This document shows, in pieces, positions 44,418-57,400 of a DNA stretch of 64,000 bases. This stretch comes from Mesostigma viride (Eukaryota > Streptophyta > Mesostigmatophyceae > Mesostigmatales > Mesostigmataceae): assembly GCA_009746045.1 (NCBI GenBank), contig RPFO01000059.1:746501-810500 (forward strand), read 5' to 3'. The position numbers and the translations under genes were made by a program. Numbering within the stretch: position 1 is the stretch's first letter; the number at the start of each line of letters is the position of its first letter. Under the pieces are notes generated by a model. That model was not told where the DNA came from and did no database searches. It saw only the letters and a list, made by a program, of their open reading frames with translations.

Positions 44418-47400
44418 TCAGGCTACCGTGCGCAGGGCATCCTTCCTAACAAGCACAGAGAGATCTGTCTCTGCAGCCACCATTGGACAGCCGGGAAGAC
44501 GCCACAAGACCATCAGTTTGTCGGCACTGCGTGGGACAAAGGAGAACACGGGATAGAATGATACAACAGACATGGATGGAAGGTCAGAAATAACAAAATT
44601 ATCCGTGTCTTTCATTTGCTTTCCCCCAATGAATAGCTGTCTTGGCCTGCATGGACAACCTCCCCCACCCGCAGCTCCAACGGCGGCATCCTAACCTTGC
44701 AAGGTGAATCTTCACTTGTTATGGATCAAACAAATGCAGCAGTTGACAGTAGGCCAGGTGGGTACAGCAGATACAAAGTTCCACACTGACCCAACTGGGC
44801 TTTGCCGGATGCTCGACCTGCAATGGTTTTCATGACAGTAGGATCCTAGGTGGGGCGGCCATCTGCGCGTTCAGGTCCATGACTGTGGAAGTAACAACTA
44901 GCCATGACTGGTTCACTAGTAACGGTGCAGTGTGATACTCTTACATCCTCCTGGATAATCACTTTCACATCCACCTGGGCTATAGCCTTTGCATCGGCAC
45001 AGTATCGACATTATACGAAGCCAGCACCTGTCAACTTTGCACGAGCATTCCAGCAAGACGGCTATGCTACCAGACGGCGTTTTCCATGCGCCACTATTCT
45101 GGGCTGGGAAAGCACAACCACTAAGTCCCCCATACCTTAGATGCCGAAGACTATGACAAACTTGCAAAGATTTGCTGTTAAGTGTGGGAACACTCACCCA
45201 GAGGAGAGCGTCAGGCCCTTCACTCCAAGGTAGCCTCTTCCCTCACAATCCATGGGCACCGTTGGGCCACCTCGTGAGGCCATGACAACGTTTGGGTGGG
45301 GGACCGGCAGGGAAGCCAGCCAGGACGCGTGGCAGGATGTGGAGGGTGCCACGGGTGGCACGATGCGATAGACTTGAACCGGTTGCCCCGCGTGGCTGAC
45401 ACTGCAAGCACCCAGCATATGCAAGCACGCATGCATATGATTGGATGTCAGTCCCAGCTCCTAGTTTTGCCATTTGCAAGCTGCCATCCGCGGCACGTTG
45501 TGCGATAACCACTAGCCAGGCTTGGGCCCTGACGCAGGCTACTGTAGCAACGGGTGTTGAGCATAGGTGTTCAAGGGCAGGCCTAGCACCGGGACAGCAT
45601 GGCACGGTCTTATGTCATGCAGTGCGGGATATCAGCAAGTGGCGAAATGGTCCGACCACACAGCCTTACAGGACTCACGAAGAATAACACAAATTGCGAA
45701 ACCAGTTGAGAAGAGCATGCTTGGTTTAGCCCTGAACCTGGTAAAATCTAGTAAAGAATCGAACTGCTGAGCCGTAATAAACTTTTTCAAGTGTTTCGTA
45801 AGAACTTTAACAACAACGGTCGTGCTAACATAGTACCTTGGGCATGCCCAAAGCGCATCATAGACTAGCAACCACCGCACATCAGGCTGTGCATCTGAAC
45901 TGTACTGTGAAACTTGTCCCTCCTAAAAGTAGATAAACCCATAATGCTCAATTCTCCATAATGCTTACCAAACTTCTAAAATGTAATATGGAAAACAATT
46001 CATCTCACTTTACTGGGCAGTCAGCATATTTCACAAAACTAACTGCACAGTAGAAATCAGAACAAAACTCAAACGTTTTCTCCTATTCAGTTCCCTTATG
46101 TCCTGGTCCTTCCCATCTTGGAACTTTTCCAAACCTTCTGTTACCCTATTAGTGCCCATCCCTCCAGGCAGAACTCATTATCTGAAGGGCTTTCCAGCTG
46201 GTTTCCCCCAAATATGAGAGTATACACCCTGGCATTCCGTTTGCAAAGTGACTGATGATGCACACATGCTGACCCATGTGCTCCCAAGCATGGCTGGGAA
46301 CTTGACACTCTCGAGAGAAAAGGATCTTGTGCCCACTTCACCCAACAACTCTCGCACACGCAGTGCTGTATCCGCGTCCAAGCATGTCCACACCTACAAC
46401 TGCACGCTTCCAAAGATATACTTACCCTGGTCTAGAGATGCCTTACCCCACCCCCCTTTACCATGTCTGTATTTCTTTAATTTGCAAACGGAGTGGATTT
46501 CGACGCTAAAGCAAGCAGCTCAGTGGCTTATCAAGCAAAGCACTGGGATAGCAGGAGGCTCCCTTACCTCAGATCATAACAGGGAACCTCCGTGCGAGAC
46601 GCCGGTGACGGGTGCCAGACCAGCAGAGTCGCTTGGGTGCTGTCCCCACCAGCAAACGCCAGCTGTCTCGTCGACTCCTGCTCTGCATGGGATGGGCTAG
46701 AGACGCCATCGCGCGGGTTCCCCGATGATAATACTGCCACACCGCCACCGTCCCCAGCACTAGTCAACTGCCCAGCAGCCATCATGGCAGATGGCTGACT
46801 CTGTGTCGCATGCATGAGGTTCCCAAGGGCTGGGCTTGACATCGGAGGAGCAAAAGGTGGCCCGAACAGGCACCCAGCTGCCGTCCAGCGGGGCTTGGGG
46901 GTGGCCAGCCTGGCAGCTGGTGTTGCGGTCGCCTTTTGTTCATGAAGGTGAGATGATGCATCGGGTGGCAGTGGCAGGCCTGATGGGCCTGCCTGGATCC
47001 CGGACAAATGGCTTTCCTCCTTGTTTTCGACGTCTAGAGTGGCAGTGGCCACTGCAGCAGTCCTCATGGTCTCCTTTTGCTCGTCTCCTGACGTACCGGG
47101 CTCCCTTGAAGCCCCGGGCGCGTCTCCAGGCAGGGAGGCTTCCATATTCTGGGTAAACACCAGACGCCGGAGGGGCAAACAGGGCACAATAAAGCAACGC
47201 CCTTTTCTGGGTAAACTTGCAGGCAATTGTAACAACGAAGATGTCAATTAAGTCACGTCAAGGCATTAAATTAAATTAAATTGGAACATATCTCCGTTGG
47301 GAGTACATGTAGCACATATCCCTGAGAAGGGGCATATGGCTTTTAATACATTCTGGGCTACTTCCTGCAAGGGTAGGGTGTAAACTATACCTGCTCTGGG

Positions 47401-50400
47401 TGCACAAAGTGCACCTGCACCACTATGTATTCCAGCAGCTAAGGTGCTGACATAGGGGGGAAGATCATCATGGCTATATAAAGGCTAGGGCATGGCTTCT
47501 CAGCAGAGAGTAGCTCTCTGCATAGGCAGATCTTGGCTAAATTCTTAATGCATCATCCGTGGGGAGTCGCATGATAGGCGTACATGCGCATAGGCGTCAA
47601 GGCATTAGTGGCGACCAAGCCCGGCACGGCACCCACCGGTTGACGGTGGTAGAGCAATGGCTGGCTTGACAGCTTTATGGAGACGACACTGCTGGGAAGC
47701 TGGCAAACCGCGTGACTGCCACGATGATAGCGCACCACCACTACCGCATGACCAAAGCAACGGGAAAGTAATGGGTGGCTCGGCGAAATACTGGCAACGG
47801 CACACCCACGAAACTGGCATCTGTACGTATTGCATGCTTATGACGATGGCCGCACCCCACCCGCCCCTACCGCATGACTACCTACCGCATGGCGATGGTA
47901 AAGAAGCACGTGGCCGCTCCAGCAACCGACCGCCAGCAGCGACGCGTCGTGGGAGAAGCGCATGCACGTTACGCGCTCCGCACCGGGTGGCAGCGCCCCG
48001 GAGAAGCAGGTGTCTGCCCGCGATGACAAGGACAACGCGATGACAAGGACAACACAAGGAAACGTGACAAGGGCGTACCAAAGGGCAGGGCAAGGATGCC
48101 ACGACTGATACGTAGCGCAGCAGGTGAGTATATGCTACATTTACCGTAGGCTGCAACATCTACTGTCGCTGCAGCTTTGCTAGACCTTGCCAGAAGGTTG
48201 GCACCATTATATTGAGCTGTCCTTACCCTACTGGGCACCCTACTGGGCCAGGGAAGGGCAGGGGAGGTGCCTGGGACTCAAACAGCATTGCCAAGCTTTC
48301 AAATTCATATAGACCACATACTTTCCCTTGGCATTCCGAGAGATGCCGAACTAAAAAACAACAGGCATGATCCAGAACACTTTTCACCCGAATATGATGC
48401 TGGACTGCAAGTTACAATGTATATCCTAGAGCAGTAGTAGCACAACCACCAGCACAGATGGAAAACAAAAGCTCGCGCTGCCTCCCTCACCTTCGTCGTC
48501 CTCCACGTCCCACATCCAGAGACGGCCATCCAGGAACGCCTGCGATCCAGCAGGGATGCGTGAGAGGGGCAGATATGGCAGAAGGGGAGCAGGGGTAAAG
48601 GAGAGGCGCAGATATGGCAGAAGGGGAGCAGGGGTAAAGGAGAGGGGCAGATACGGCAGAAGACGAGCATGGGTAAAGGAGAGGTGCAAAGATGGCAGAA
48701 GAGGAGCAGTGGGAAAAGGAGAGGGGCAAAGATGGCAAAAGAGGAGGAGGGGTAAAGGAGAGGGGCAAATATGGCAGAAGAGGAGCAGGGGTAAAGGAGA
48801 GGGGCAAAGATGGCGGAAGAGGAGCAGGGGTAAAGGAGAGGGGCAAAGATGGCAAAAGAGGAGGAGGGGTAAAGGAGAGGTGCAAACGTGGCAGAAGAGG
48901 AGCAGGGGTAAAGGAGAGGGGCAAAGATGGCAGACGATGAGTAGGGGTGAAGGAGAGGGGCCAATGTGGCAGAAGACGAGCAGGGAGAAAGCAGATCAGG
49001 GGCTACATAGGAACGGGGGAATCAGGATAAGCAGAGCAGGGGCGCATGCTACAGAGTTGCTGTAATTAGCATTACAAAGCAGGTCTACGCTTCATCACTT
49101 GACCTTGAATACCTCAATTGACCTTGAATACCTTACCAAAGCCCAGCAACGGTACCAAAGCCCACCAACGGTGGTTGCCATCTGAGAAACGGTCCAGAAT
49201 GGTCTTGATCTGTTATCACATTCCCACAATGACACGGCTATCGGACACCAATAGACTGGCGGCCAAGCAAAAAGGTATGCGGCAAAAAAGGGCCACTCTA
49301 AACTAGGAAATCGTACCAAGGGCTTCTGAACCTTCATAATTATCTCCCCAGTGAAGCGGGGGCAACCATGCCTGCTCCTATTCCCATCATCTTCGAACGG
49401 GATGTGTTGCTATGCTTTCCGATGCAAAGCAAATGCGTGGATGGCCGCTTACTGTCCTTGTGTGACGTAGAGGCAAAGAGGCGACGAGGGAAAAGGGGCT
49501 GGGCAGGGGAATATTGCATGGATGCTGTGCGCTCGCTGGAGGTACTTACTTAAGGTTAGCGCAGATGGTGACCGAGAAATGCCGGTCGGCACGTGGGCGA
49601 GGGTACCTGTTACTGCCGCACATAGCAAAAGCCGCTGACCCTTCCACCGCCTTCCAAGGGCTGCCACTACATCAAGTATAAATCTGCTTGCTTGCCACAA
49701 AGCCCAAAGTGAGTTGGATCTCACGTGGCATACGTGGACTGGTACCCTAGGAAACCGAGTTTGCCTCACTCCATCGCCTCCCACTCCCACTCCAGCGTGT
49801 GAAATATCCGCACATGGGAAGTGAATGCAACAACGACTCACTGCGGCGAAATACTTGTTGTCGGGTGAGAAGACCGCGCAGCACACGGGCAGGCCATCGG
49901 TTCCCTGGGTCCCTGCGTACTTGCACGTGGTGCTTGGTGCCTCTTGAGGTTGACTTGATCCCTCCTGCAAACCGATCGGACATGGATGGATGCCAGGGAA
50001 TACTTTCGTTGAGACGTGGAGTACAGTTCATCTGCATGCATGGTCTGACAACGCGTGGCCTGCAGGTGCAGGCCTTGTCCAGCACTCCTTGGCGTATCCG
50101 TGCTGTGGCAGCCATACAACCATGTAGCTGGCTAGCCCAGGAGTGATCCTTGTTCAGACCAGTGTTCAAAGGAGAATGCTTGGCGACAACTAGGCTAGCA
50201 CGCTAGCACCCCCCACATCAATGATCAGTGTCTGCCAGGGTAACCAGCTAAGGGGCATTGTTGGCCACTTGAAGGCTCTAAAAGGTCCGCTATCCTTGAG
50301 ATCAAAAGTTGAGAGGGGGCCCTTTCAAAATGCAAACATTTTCAGGCTAGCCAACACAACCCACCCACTCGCGTACAAAGTCTGCAACAGCATGCAACAG

Positions 50401-53172
50401 GCCGCGGAACCGAAAAAGGCCCGAAACAAAAACTTTCAAGCAAAGCGGGGCGACCAAAACGTCGATGTAGCTGAGGGGGGCGAACTGGGCCATGCATACA
50501 AAAACCACGATACTATGGACAGCGCATCAAACCGGCGTGTATTCCACACATTGGCTCTGGGGCCTCCCATCCAGGCGTCCGCTGCATGAGGTAGAGAATG
50601 CTACCAGGAACATGTCGAGCTGCCAGCGCGTCCAAATTTAGCGCGGACAATGCAGACGATGATAACAGCATTATTATAGATGTTGATAAAAGCATATAAG
50701 GCCCAGGCAGATATAAAAGGAGAGAACAGGCAGGTTACAAGGAGAGAACAATAGTCACCTCAATTCCACCGACCCCTGGTTGTGGCGGGCCACTTCCTGT
50801 GGCCATTGCCCCCAACGCTGCTGTGTTGCACGCCGCTGAAACGGAGCTGCTATCCGTTGTCACCGCCCAAAGGTGGAAGCCGTCCGCACCACAGATGCAC
50901 ACATAATGCTGGCACATGTCGAAGCGGGGCAGGGGCAGGCAGATGCACCCCAGAGAAGTCGATGCCAAAGACAAACTTCACGTAAGATTGTGGCGCATTG
51001 TGCAAGCATCTACGGGGGGCGGAAGAAGAGAAGAACCAGCCCGCAACAGTTGATGCCAATCCCGCACGTGTGACATATACTGCGCCACGTGTCTGTTGGG
51101 TCCTGTCCAGTACGAAACCCTGAACCCAGCCCAGCGGAAACTGCATCCGCGATGATCAAACCCACACGATCTATGAAAAGAAGAACACCTTGTTACTAGC
51201 CAATGAATGAGCCTTTTCAAACTGTCCATGCAGTGCCTATTGCAGATATCTGCTATTTGCGCACCTGATGGGAATGAATAACGTGCGTAGAAAACACTTG
51301 CTAGTGGCACTCCCCGCCGTTCGATTACCAGCCAGGAACATTCAATAAGCCAGGATCCATACAGACCATCATGTTTGATTTCACCTCCTACAACTGCGCA
51401 AAAAAAAACACCTCGTTCTTGTTGGGCAGGAGCAACTGACGCAGTTTCTGCCATGATGTAGCGGAGCTGCACCCAGCCACTGCAGACGACACATTCCCTA
51501 CCTAGCACCCCCGGGTCAGATAGTTTGCTAACCTGCCTGACACTCAGCCCATAAAAGCTGCCTGGCATACCTGCATGGGCGACAGGTTGCCATCAGGATC
51601 TCCGGGGGCACTGCCGTCCCCAGCATTGCTGTTTACTTGCGACGACACGCACGCTTCCCTTGCGCAAAAGTGCAGCCTCTCCTGGTGGACTAGGGAGAGC
51701 GACAGCTCAGGGTCCCTGCCCGCGTGCCAGTGACACTGCACGCACGCGAGCACACAATGCAAATGGCACATGCCTTGGTTCATTCTGCAACGGGTTTGAT
51801 AGTGAAAACTCAAGCTGCATGGACCGCTCCAGCGAACGTATACACACCAGGAGCCCAGGAGCATTGGGGATGACTCTATGTTGCATGACGGTTATGTCGA
51901 CCAAATCGAGGCGCCAAAGTATGTTTCCAATTGAACTGGAGGCAGGCACAACCTGTGCATACATGAGCGAACAATTTAACATAGGTAGGTAGGTAGGTAG
52001 GTAGGTAGGTAGGTAGGTAGGTAGGTAGGTAGGTAGGTAGGTAGGTAGGTAGGTAGGTAGGTAGGTAGGTAGGTAGGTAGGTAGGTAGGTAGGTAGGTAG
52101 GTAGGTAGGTAGGTAGGTAGGTAGGTAGGTAGGTAGGTAGGTAGGTAGGTAGGTAGGTAGGTAGGTAGGTAGGTAGGTAGGTAGGTAGGTAGGTAGGTAG
52201 GTAGGTAGGTAGGTAGGTAGGTAGGTACGTAGGTAGGTAAGGAGGGAGGGAGGCATGGTTGCATGAGTGGGCGATGCTGGTTCGTACTTGACTCGTATTC
52301 GACACCTATATATATAATGTATGTAATGCACAACTGCCACTTGTTTATACACGTGTGTTACCTGCCTTGTACACGTGGAAGCTGCGGAGGCAGGATACCA
52401 ACAGCAGGTGGCCATCCCCTGACCACGCATGCGCGATGGGCCGACTCTCTCGTGGGTACTCAAGCACGTGCAGCAGCTGGGCCTCATCGGGCAAGCTTGA
52501 CCGGTTGCTGGCATCTGCGGGGCAAGACCCACGTTGGCCCACGTTGGCCCTCCCCCCAACCCAAGAAAAGATTTCCCCGGGGATCCAGCAATAATTCAAC
52601 ATGGGGGAAAAAAGGCGGCCACAATATGCATAATAGAACAGCATGCTTACAAGATGCAGGCGGACAATGGGGGGAAGATGTTGACACGCCGACACTTTGG
52701 CAGACCGAGGATCTGCAAGACATGTCCATCCACTGATTCGTGAAATATGCTCAATGGGAAGGGAGTCCTTTCGTCGCTGCAGGAGCGAGGCATGTACTGC
52801 ATTCTAGAGGACGTGACTGACCATCGTGTGGGGACGCCTTGCCGACTGCCAGGTCTGCATTGGCCCCCGCACTGTTCATGCATGCCTGGGGTCCCTTTGA
52901 CCCTGTCGAATATACAAGGGGAAGAGTGTAACAAGTAACCATCTTTTGTGCTATTGCGACAGGGTAATGTCCTGTCGACAAGGCTCACCTGGGTATCCTA
53001 TTATGGCGACGCAGCCGTTATCCGTCAGAATGCTTCCGACCGAGTCCCAGCGGCGTGGCGGGTGTACGACGCGCCCAGAGGCGAGGGCGTTTGTCAGGTA
53101 TGCTGTAGGCTGCCATGCACAGGATGGCACGAGTAGCCAATGGCGTAAGGGGAGCTCACGGCTGGTCACCAT
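44418..53172 (-). CDS. WD40-like repeat protein
   Basis: Predicted exons (minus, 5' to 3'): 53172-52989, 52514-52362, 51735-51571, 50908-50759, 49964-49842, 48539-48491, 48013-47886, 47148-46568, 45401-45198 and 44526-44418, roughly 615 residues. Phases close except exon 2 to 3; they close if exon 2 ends at 52366 with a GC donor (AAG/GCAGGT). Repeat-like segments are [53 protein letters not shown] then [30 protein letters not shown] then HVLLYHR, and [19 protein letters not shown] at the C terminus. The large exon 47148-46568 is Ser/Pro/Ala-rich and probably disordered. The N-terminal layout faintly resembles RIC1 but I would not name it. A beta-propeller scaffold is the likely role. It is divergent from the IWS1 gene. 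Confidence 0.7.
47285..47570 (-). repeat. SINE-like repeat inside the WD40-like gene
   Basis: Shows CTCCGTTGGGAG (47292-47303), ATGTAGCACATATCCCTGAG, GGCATATGGC, GGTGCACAAAGTGCACCTGC, GGGAAGATCATCATGGCTAT and a GCAGAGAG-TAG-CTCTCTGC hairpin, preceded by an AATTAAATTAAATT run (the tail). It lies in the intron between exons 47886-48013 and 46568-47148, with its sense strand equal to the gene's sense strand. It is very similar to the copy at 63.74 kb. Confidence 0.75.
48560..48990. repeat. 39-bp tandem repeat, about 11 copies, purine-rich on plus strand
   Basis: The unit is built of GGAGAGGGGCAAAGATGGCA and AAAGAGGAGCAGGGGTAAA, repeating every 39 bp with scattered changes. On the transcribed minus sense it is almost entirely pyrimidine-rich. 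It lies in the intron immediately upstream of the acceptor of exon 48539-48491. Confidence 0.9.
51982..52239. repeat. TAGG tetranucleotide microsatellite, about 64 units
   Basis: An almost perfect run of TAGG units with one interruption (TACG) near its right end, then a GGAGGGAGGGAGG extension. It lies in an intron of the WD40-like gene. Confidence 0.98.
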
Positions 53173-54427
53173 CGAGTCATCGAGTGTTCCTGGATCTAGG
53201 TTAACTCTTGGTGGCTCGCGTCACGGTGTCCACGCACGTCCAGACGCCAAATAGAGTTCAGTCATGCGGCGAGTTGGGAAACGAAAGGCTGTATGCCAAG
53301 TGGACGATGCCTGGAACGAGCTTCGATTACGACTGCGAGATAAATGACTGAAGAGCGAGAGACTAACGCGCCGCGCTTCAGGCGCGCACGTAATCGCTTA
53401 TTGATTTACTTATGGTAGGCACACGAGGCCATCAATTAAGGACGGCATTTGACATCCTTGACATATACTTGATATATTATTATTGATATATGACTTAGAC
53501 GCGCGTAGTCATGGCTACCGGTGACACGGGATCGGAAGTCGACATGGCGTGGTGGTTAAACTGATAGCAATATCTGTTTTTCACCAAATGCTAATCGCCA
53601 ATGGCACCTGGATCAAAGGCGGCGGCATTTAAGGTAAGCACACAGTATTTACTACCAATTGTGGCCGGTCGCTTTCTTCATGACTGTACCATAGACTTCA
53701 TATTCTGATCTGCGTCTGCCTTGTCGTACACGGGGTAGCTAGTGTGCAGCCAGGCGTGCAGGTAATTGGCAATATAATAATCTCAAAAGTAAAATTATTG
53801 TTGTTCATTTCACTAGCGATGGCACTCGCGGTGTTGTTCCCGCCAAAAATGACCCTAACCTGCTTGCTGGAGCTTGCTGGATGGTTGTGCATGGTGGTTG
53901 TGTGAGCAACTGCCTAATAACTAACACGTATGTACTATGTAGTCTCAAAGCCCCGTGTCGTCGGGTCGTTACACTCCTGTCACAGGTGAGTACGAGCAGG
54001 TAGCGCCGCGCCGTGACAATGCCGTGACAACCTAGACCTGCGCTTCATGCTGCGGCCCCCAGTGCGCGGTTAGTCACACCCTTGTCACGAGACTCGTGAG
54101 TTGTGGGCTTGTGCCCCAGTGCAGCTCGCAGAGAGCCGAGAGGTACGCTTACATAATAAAAATTTGCTTCGTGGCGACTGGCGACTGGCGAGATGCACGT
54201 GTGCTAGAATTCCATGAGCGTACATACAAAATCCGCTGGGAATTCTTCTGGAGTAGTGTGATACCTCACGGCCATTTTGTTGTGGCCAACAACCTTGCCG
54301 GGCAGGAAACTTCATACGAGACGCAAATTAACGTTAGCAGGACTTCTCAAGTTTGGGGCCTACCCCACCGCAGCTCTCACCGTCGCGATTAGGCTAGTTT
54401 TATAGGCGCAGACCTCTATTGCAGGAA
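53173..54427. promoter_or_regulatory. Divergent intergenic region (WD40-like gene / IWS1)
   Basis: No coding exon is recognised. At 54172-54192 there are three consecutive heptamers, TGGCGAC TGGCGAC TGGCGAG, 236 bp upstream of the predicted IWS1 start. The related triplet lies in the other divergent promoter at 25262-25282. A TCACGAG-A-CTCGTGA inverted repeat lies near 54086-54100. A CAG just before the IWS1 start codon (54422-54424) means a 5' UTR intron is possible. Confidence 0.45.
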
Positions 54428-57400
54428 ATGTCCGCTTCTGGGGACGAGGAGCAAGTGGACGCCAGCGAAGAGCAGCAGGATGCAGCCTTTGATGCCGAAG
54501 GCGAGCGAGATCGCTCCGCTAGTGATCAGCAGGACGATCAACCGGGCGGTGATGACGGGGACGGCGATGACGAGGGCGATGGAAACGCTGGAGATGACCA
54601 CGATCCAGGGAGCAACGTAGGCTCCGATCTGGACGAAACCAACGAGGCAAGAAGCGATTCTGAGGCTGGGGGTGGGTCGGGTAGACATGGAGAGGCTGGT
54701 GAAGGGGCCCCTGCCAGCGATGACGAGGATTATGAGCAGGAGCGCTCGGGAGGAGATAAAGGGGATGTCCAGGATGACGGGAGTGACGACGAAAGGAGAA
54801 GTGGGGAGGACCAGGACGGTGCTAACGCGGACAATAGCGAGGGCGATGACGATTACAATGTAAAAGAGAAGCAGCCAATCCAAACGAAGCTCAAGTTCCT
54901 GAAAAAGAAGGTTGACAAGCCCAAAGAAAAGGCCGGGAAAGAGGATGGCAAGGAGAAAAAGAAGAAGAAGAGAAAGCAGAAGGACCGAAGCGAGGATGAC
55001 GGCGACGAGGAGGGCGAGGTGAAGCGGAAGAGGAAATCAAGGCTGTCGAAGAAAGGCAAGGAGGGCGACACGAAGAGCAAGCCGAGGAAGTCCAGGGCGC
55101 AGCCCAGCGGTAAACCGGAGAAGAAGCAGTCCATGTTCGCCAAGATTAACTCTGAGGTACGTGGTCATCTTCAGTAATTGCCACTGTACTCTCGTTATTG
55201 TTGCTCATTGCATGTCTTTTCCTTGTATTGGTTAGCTTTCCCCCTCGTGCCTGCCGTCGTGCCCTTGGCGTTATCGTGATTGGTTTCTGATGCTGGAACT
55301 CCCCTGTCATGTTAGTGGTACCTGACTCATGTCCTGGGCATGCCACTGCGGTCAGGACGACAAGGAGGGACCCCTTACAGCATAGATATTGTCCCTTATA
55401 AAGCACAGATGTAGGGGCACCTGTACAGCACCCTCCACATATATTGTAAGCCAACCATAATTTTAACATACAAGGCGAACACATTTCCGCCTCCATTCGT
55501 TTCCATCACCCTGCGCGTCTTGACAAAGGTGGATAAGGTAATGCCGGGCTCTAGCTACAATGGTCGTCATTCTCCGGGTCTCTGGCCTGCGCTGGTTGTC
55601 TCATTGATGTAGCCCTTGTCATATTTTGATGTTTATCGTCATGGCCAGGACGACGAGGAGGGCGAGGCGCGCGACGAGGACCGCGCGTTTATCGACGACG
55701 CGGGGGCGCGGCGCGACACGAGCGACAGCGAGAGTGGGGGGGAGCGGGAGGGGGAGGAGCGGCGCCGGTCGCAGCCGCCGCTGGCACCGGAGGCCGTGGA
55801 AGCGCTCGCTTTTTTTGAACGCAAGAAGAGGAAGGGTGAGGAGGGGGGGGAGATCTTAACATGCGTTAGGGGAGAAAGGGTGAGGGGGGTGAGTCGAGCG
55901 GGGGTGGATGCTGTTTGCGAGGAGAGGAAGGGTGAGGACAGGTGTGTAAGTTGTTGTGGGTGTAAGAAGGGGAATGGTAAAGGGGGTTTAGGGTGGGATC
56001 AGGATGAGGAAAGGTGGGAAGTTGGAGACATGGGGATGGGCCGCGTATGCGGAACAGTGGGCAGCAGTGATACATCTGTGCGGAAGGATAGGGGAGATGC
56101 GGGCCCTTGACTTTGTGGGCGCAAGGGGAAAACAAGTGGGGGTAGCCCAGGGGTGGCCTTGGGAGCTAAAAAGTATGGTGGGGAGGGAGGGGGCAACCGC
56201 AGGGGGTGTTCCCTAGCAGGTGTGCAACCGGGTGAGAATGATGGAAGACACCTGTGCTCGTCTGCTCTTAACCTCGAGGGATTGTTTGACTCCTCTCTTT
56301 TTCTGCCCGTCCACAATATCCCCCACCATGCCCCCCTGCATTCCCGTCACCCTCCCCTTCCTCTTCTCTCTCACACTATACCCCGTGACTGCTTCAAACT
56401 CTCATTCCCCTGCTGGTGCGCTCAATCTTCCCTTCTCCTCCCCCCCCCCACTTTTCTGCGCATATATCTGCTTGCCCCCGCCCCCTTTGTTTTTGTTCTC
56501 ACCCCCCCGTTTTCCCCCCATGCCTCCCCCCCTTTCCCCCCGGCACCCTTCCTTCTCCCCCCACGGTCCCTCCCCCCCCAGTCGAGGTTTCTCGCGAGGA
56601 CATGGAGGCGGAGGCGGAGATGCTTCTGCAGAGGATGGACATGGCGGTGGAGGACGATGTGGAGGCCAACCGACGGGGGGAACCGGCACTCAAGAAAGTG
56701 ATGCTGCTGCCGGAGGCGGTGGAGATGCTGCAGAAGTGGGTGGGGGGCGATGGCATAAGATAGTGGTGGCTAGGCATGCGGCCGCCGATGTTAACAAAAT
56801 CCACTGGGCAGCGTATGTGCTGCAGACCAGAGTGCTACAGGATGCTGGAAGCAATGTGCATGGGCGTCCTGTGATGCTCCCATCACACCCCAGTTCTACC
56901 CAAGGCACCTCAAGGCGTCGCCGGATGTGTCCGCTGTCAACGCATCAGTGTTCACCCATCCTCTCTGCGTGCTTGGCATGCTTGCCCAGGCACTAGATGC
57001 CTCTCTTGCTCTGCCTTGAATGCTGACTCTTGGGCGCGGTCCCTGCCTTTCCCGCCCCCGCATGCATGCACAAGGGAAGCGGAATCCAACGATGTCTTAC
57101 TAGGGGGTGCCGTGCGCAGCGGTAGCACGCATGCACGCTTTTATTTATGTGTGTATGTGTTCGTGCATTTTGTGTGTGTGCGTGTATGCGTTTGTGTGTT
57201 TTGTGTGTGTGGGTGGTCGGCTGGGTGGTTCTAATGCCATCAACTACTCCATCCTTCCATACTGCCATTACGCCGGGATTTTTTATGACATGGCCGCACG
57301 GACCCCACCCCGCAGGAAGACGTACAAGGAGGCATTCCTCTCCCACGACGTGCTCAAGGTGCTGCGCAACTGGCTGGAGCCTATGGAGGATGGCTCGCTG

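Noticed and set aside
48305-49065. Open frames rich in KERGKDG or SFTPAPLLP repeats
   Set aside because: Translations of the 39-bp intronic tandem repeat on either strand.
51876-52559. Minus-strand open frames rich in YLPT repeats
   Set aside because: Translation of the TAGG microsatellite; no start context and no homology.
44418-53172. Naming the WD40-like gene RIC1
   Set aside because: The N-terminal order and a DGFHLW motif are suggestive, but the canonical [11 protein letters not shown] and [10 protein letters not shown] repeats fit many WD40 proteins. I cannot decide without a search.
54416-54883. Minus-strand hydrophobic open frame opposite IWS1 exon 1
   Set aside because: It is the antisense of an acidic, GAC/GAG-rich exon, which always yields Val/Leu/Ile-rich antisense frames.
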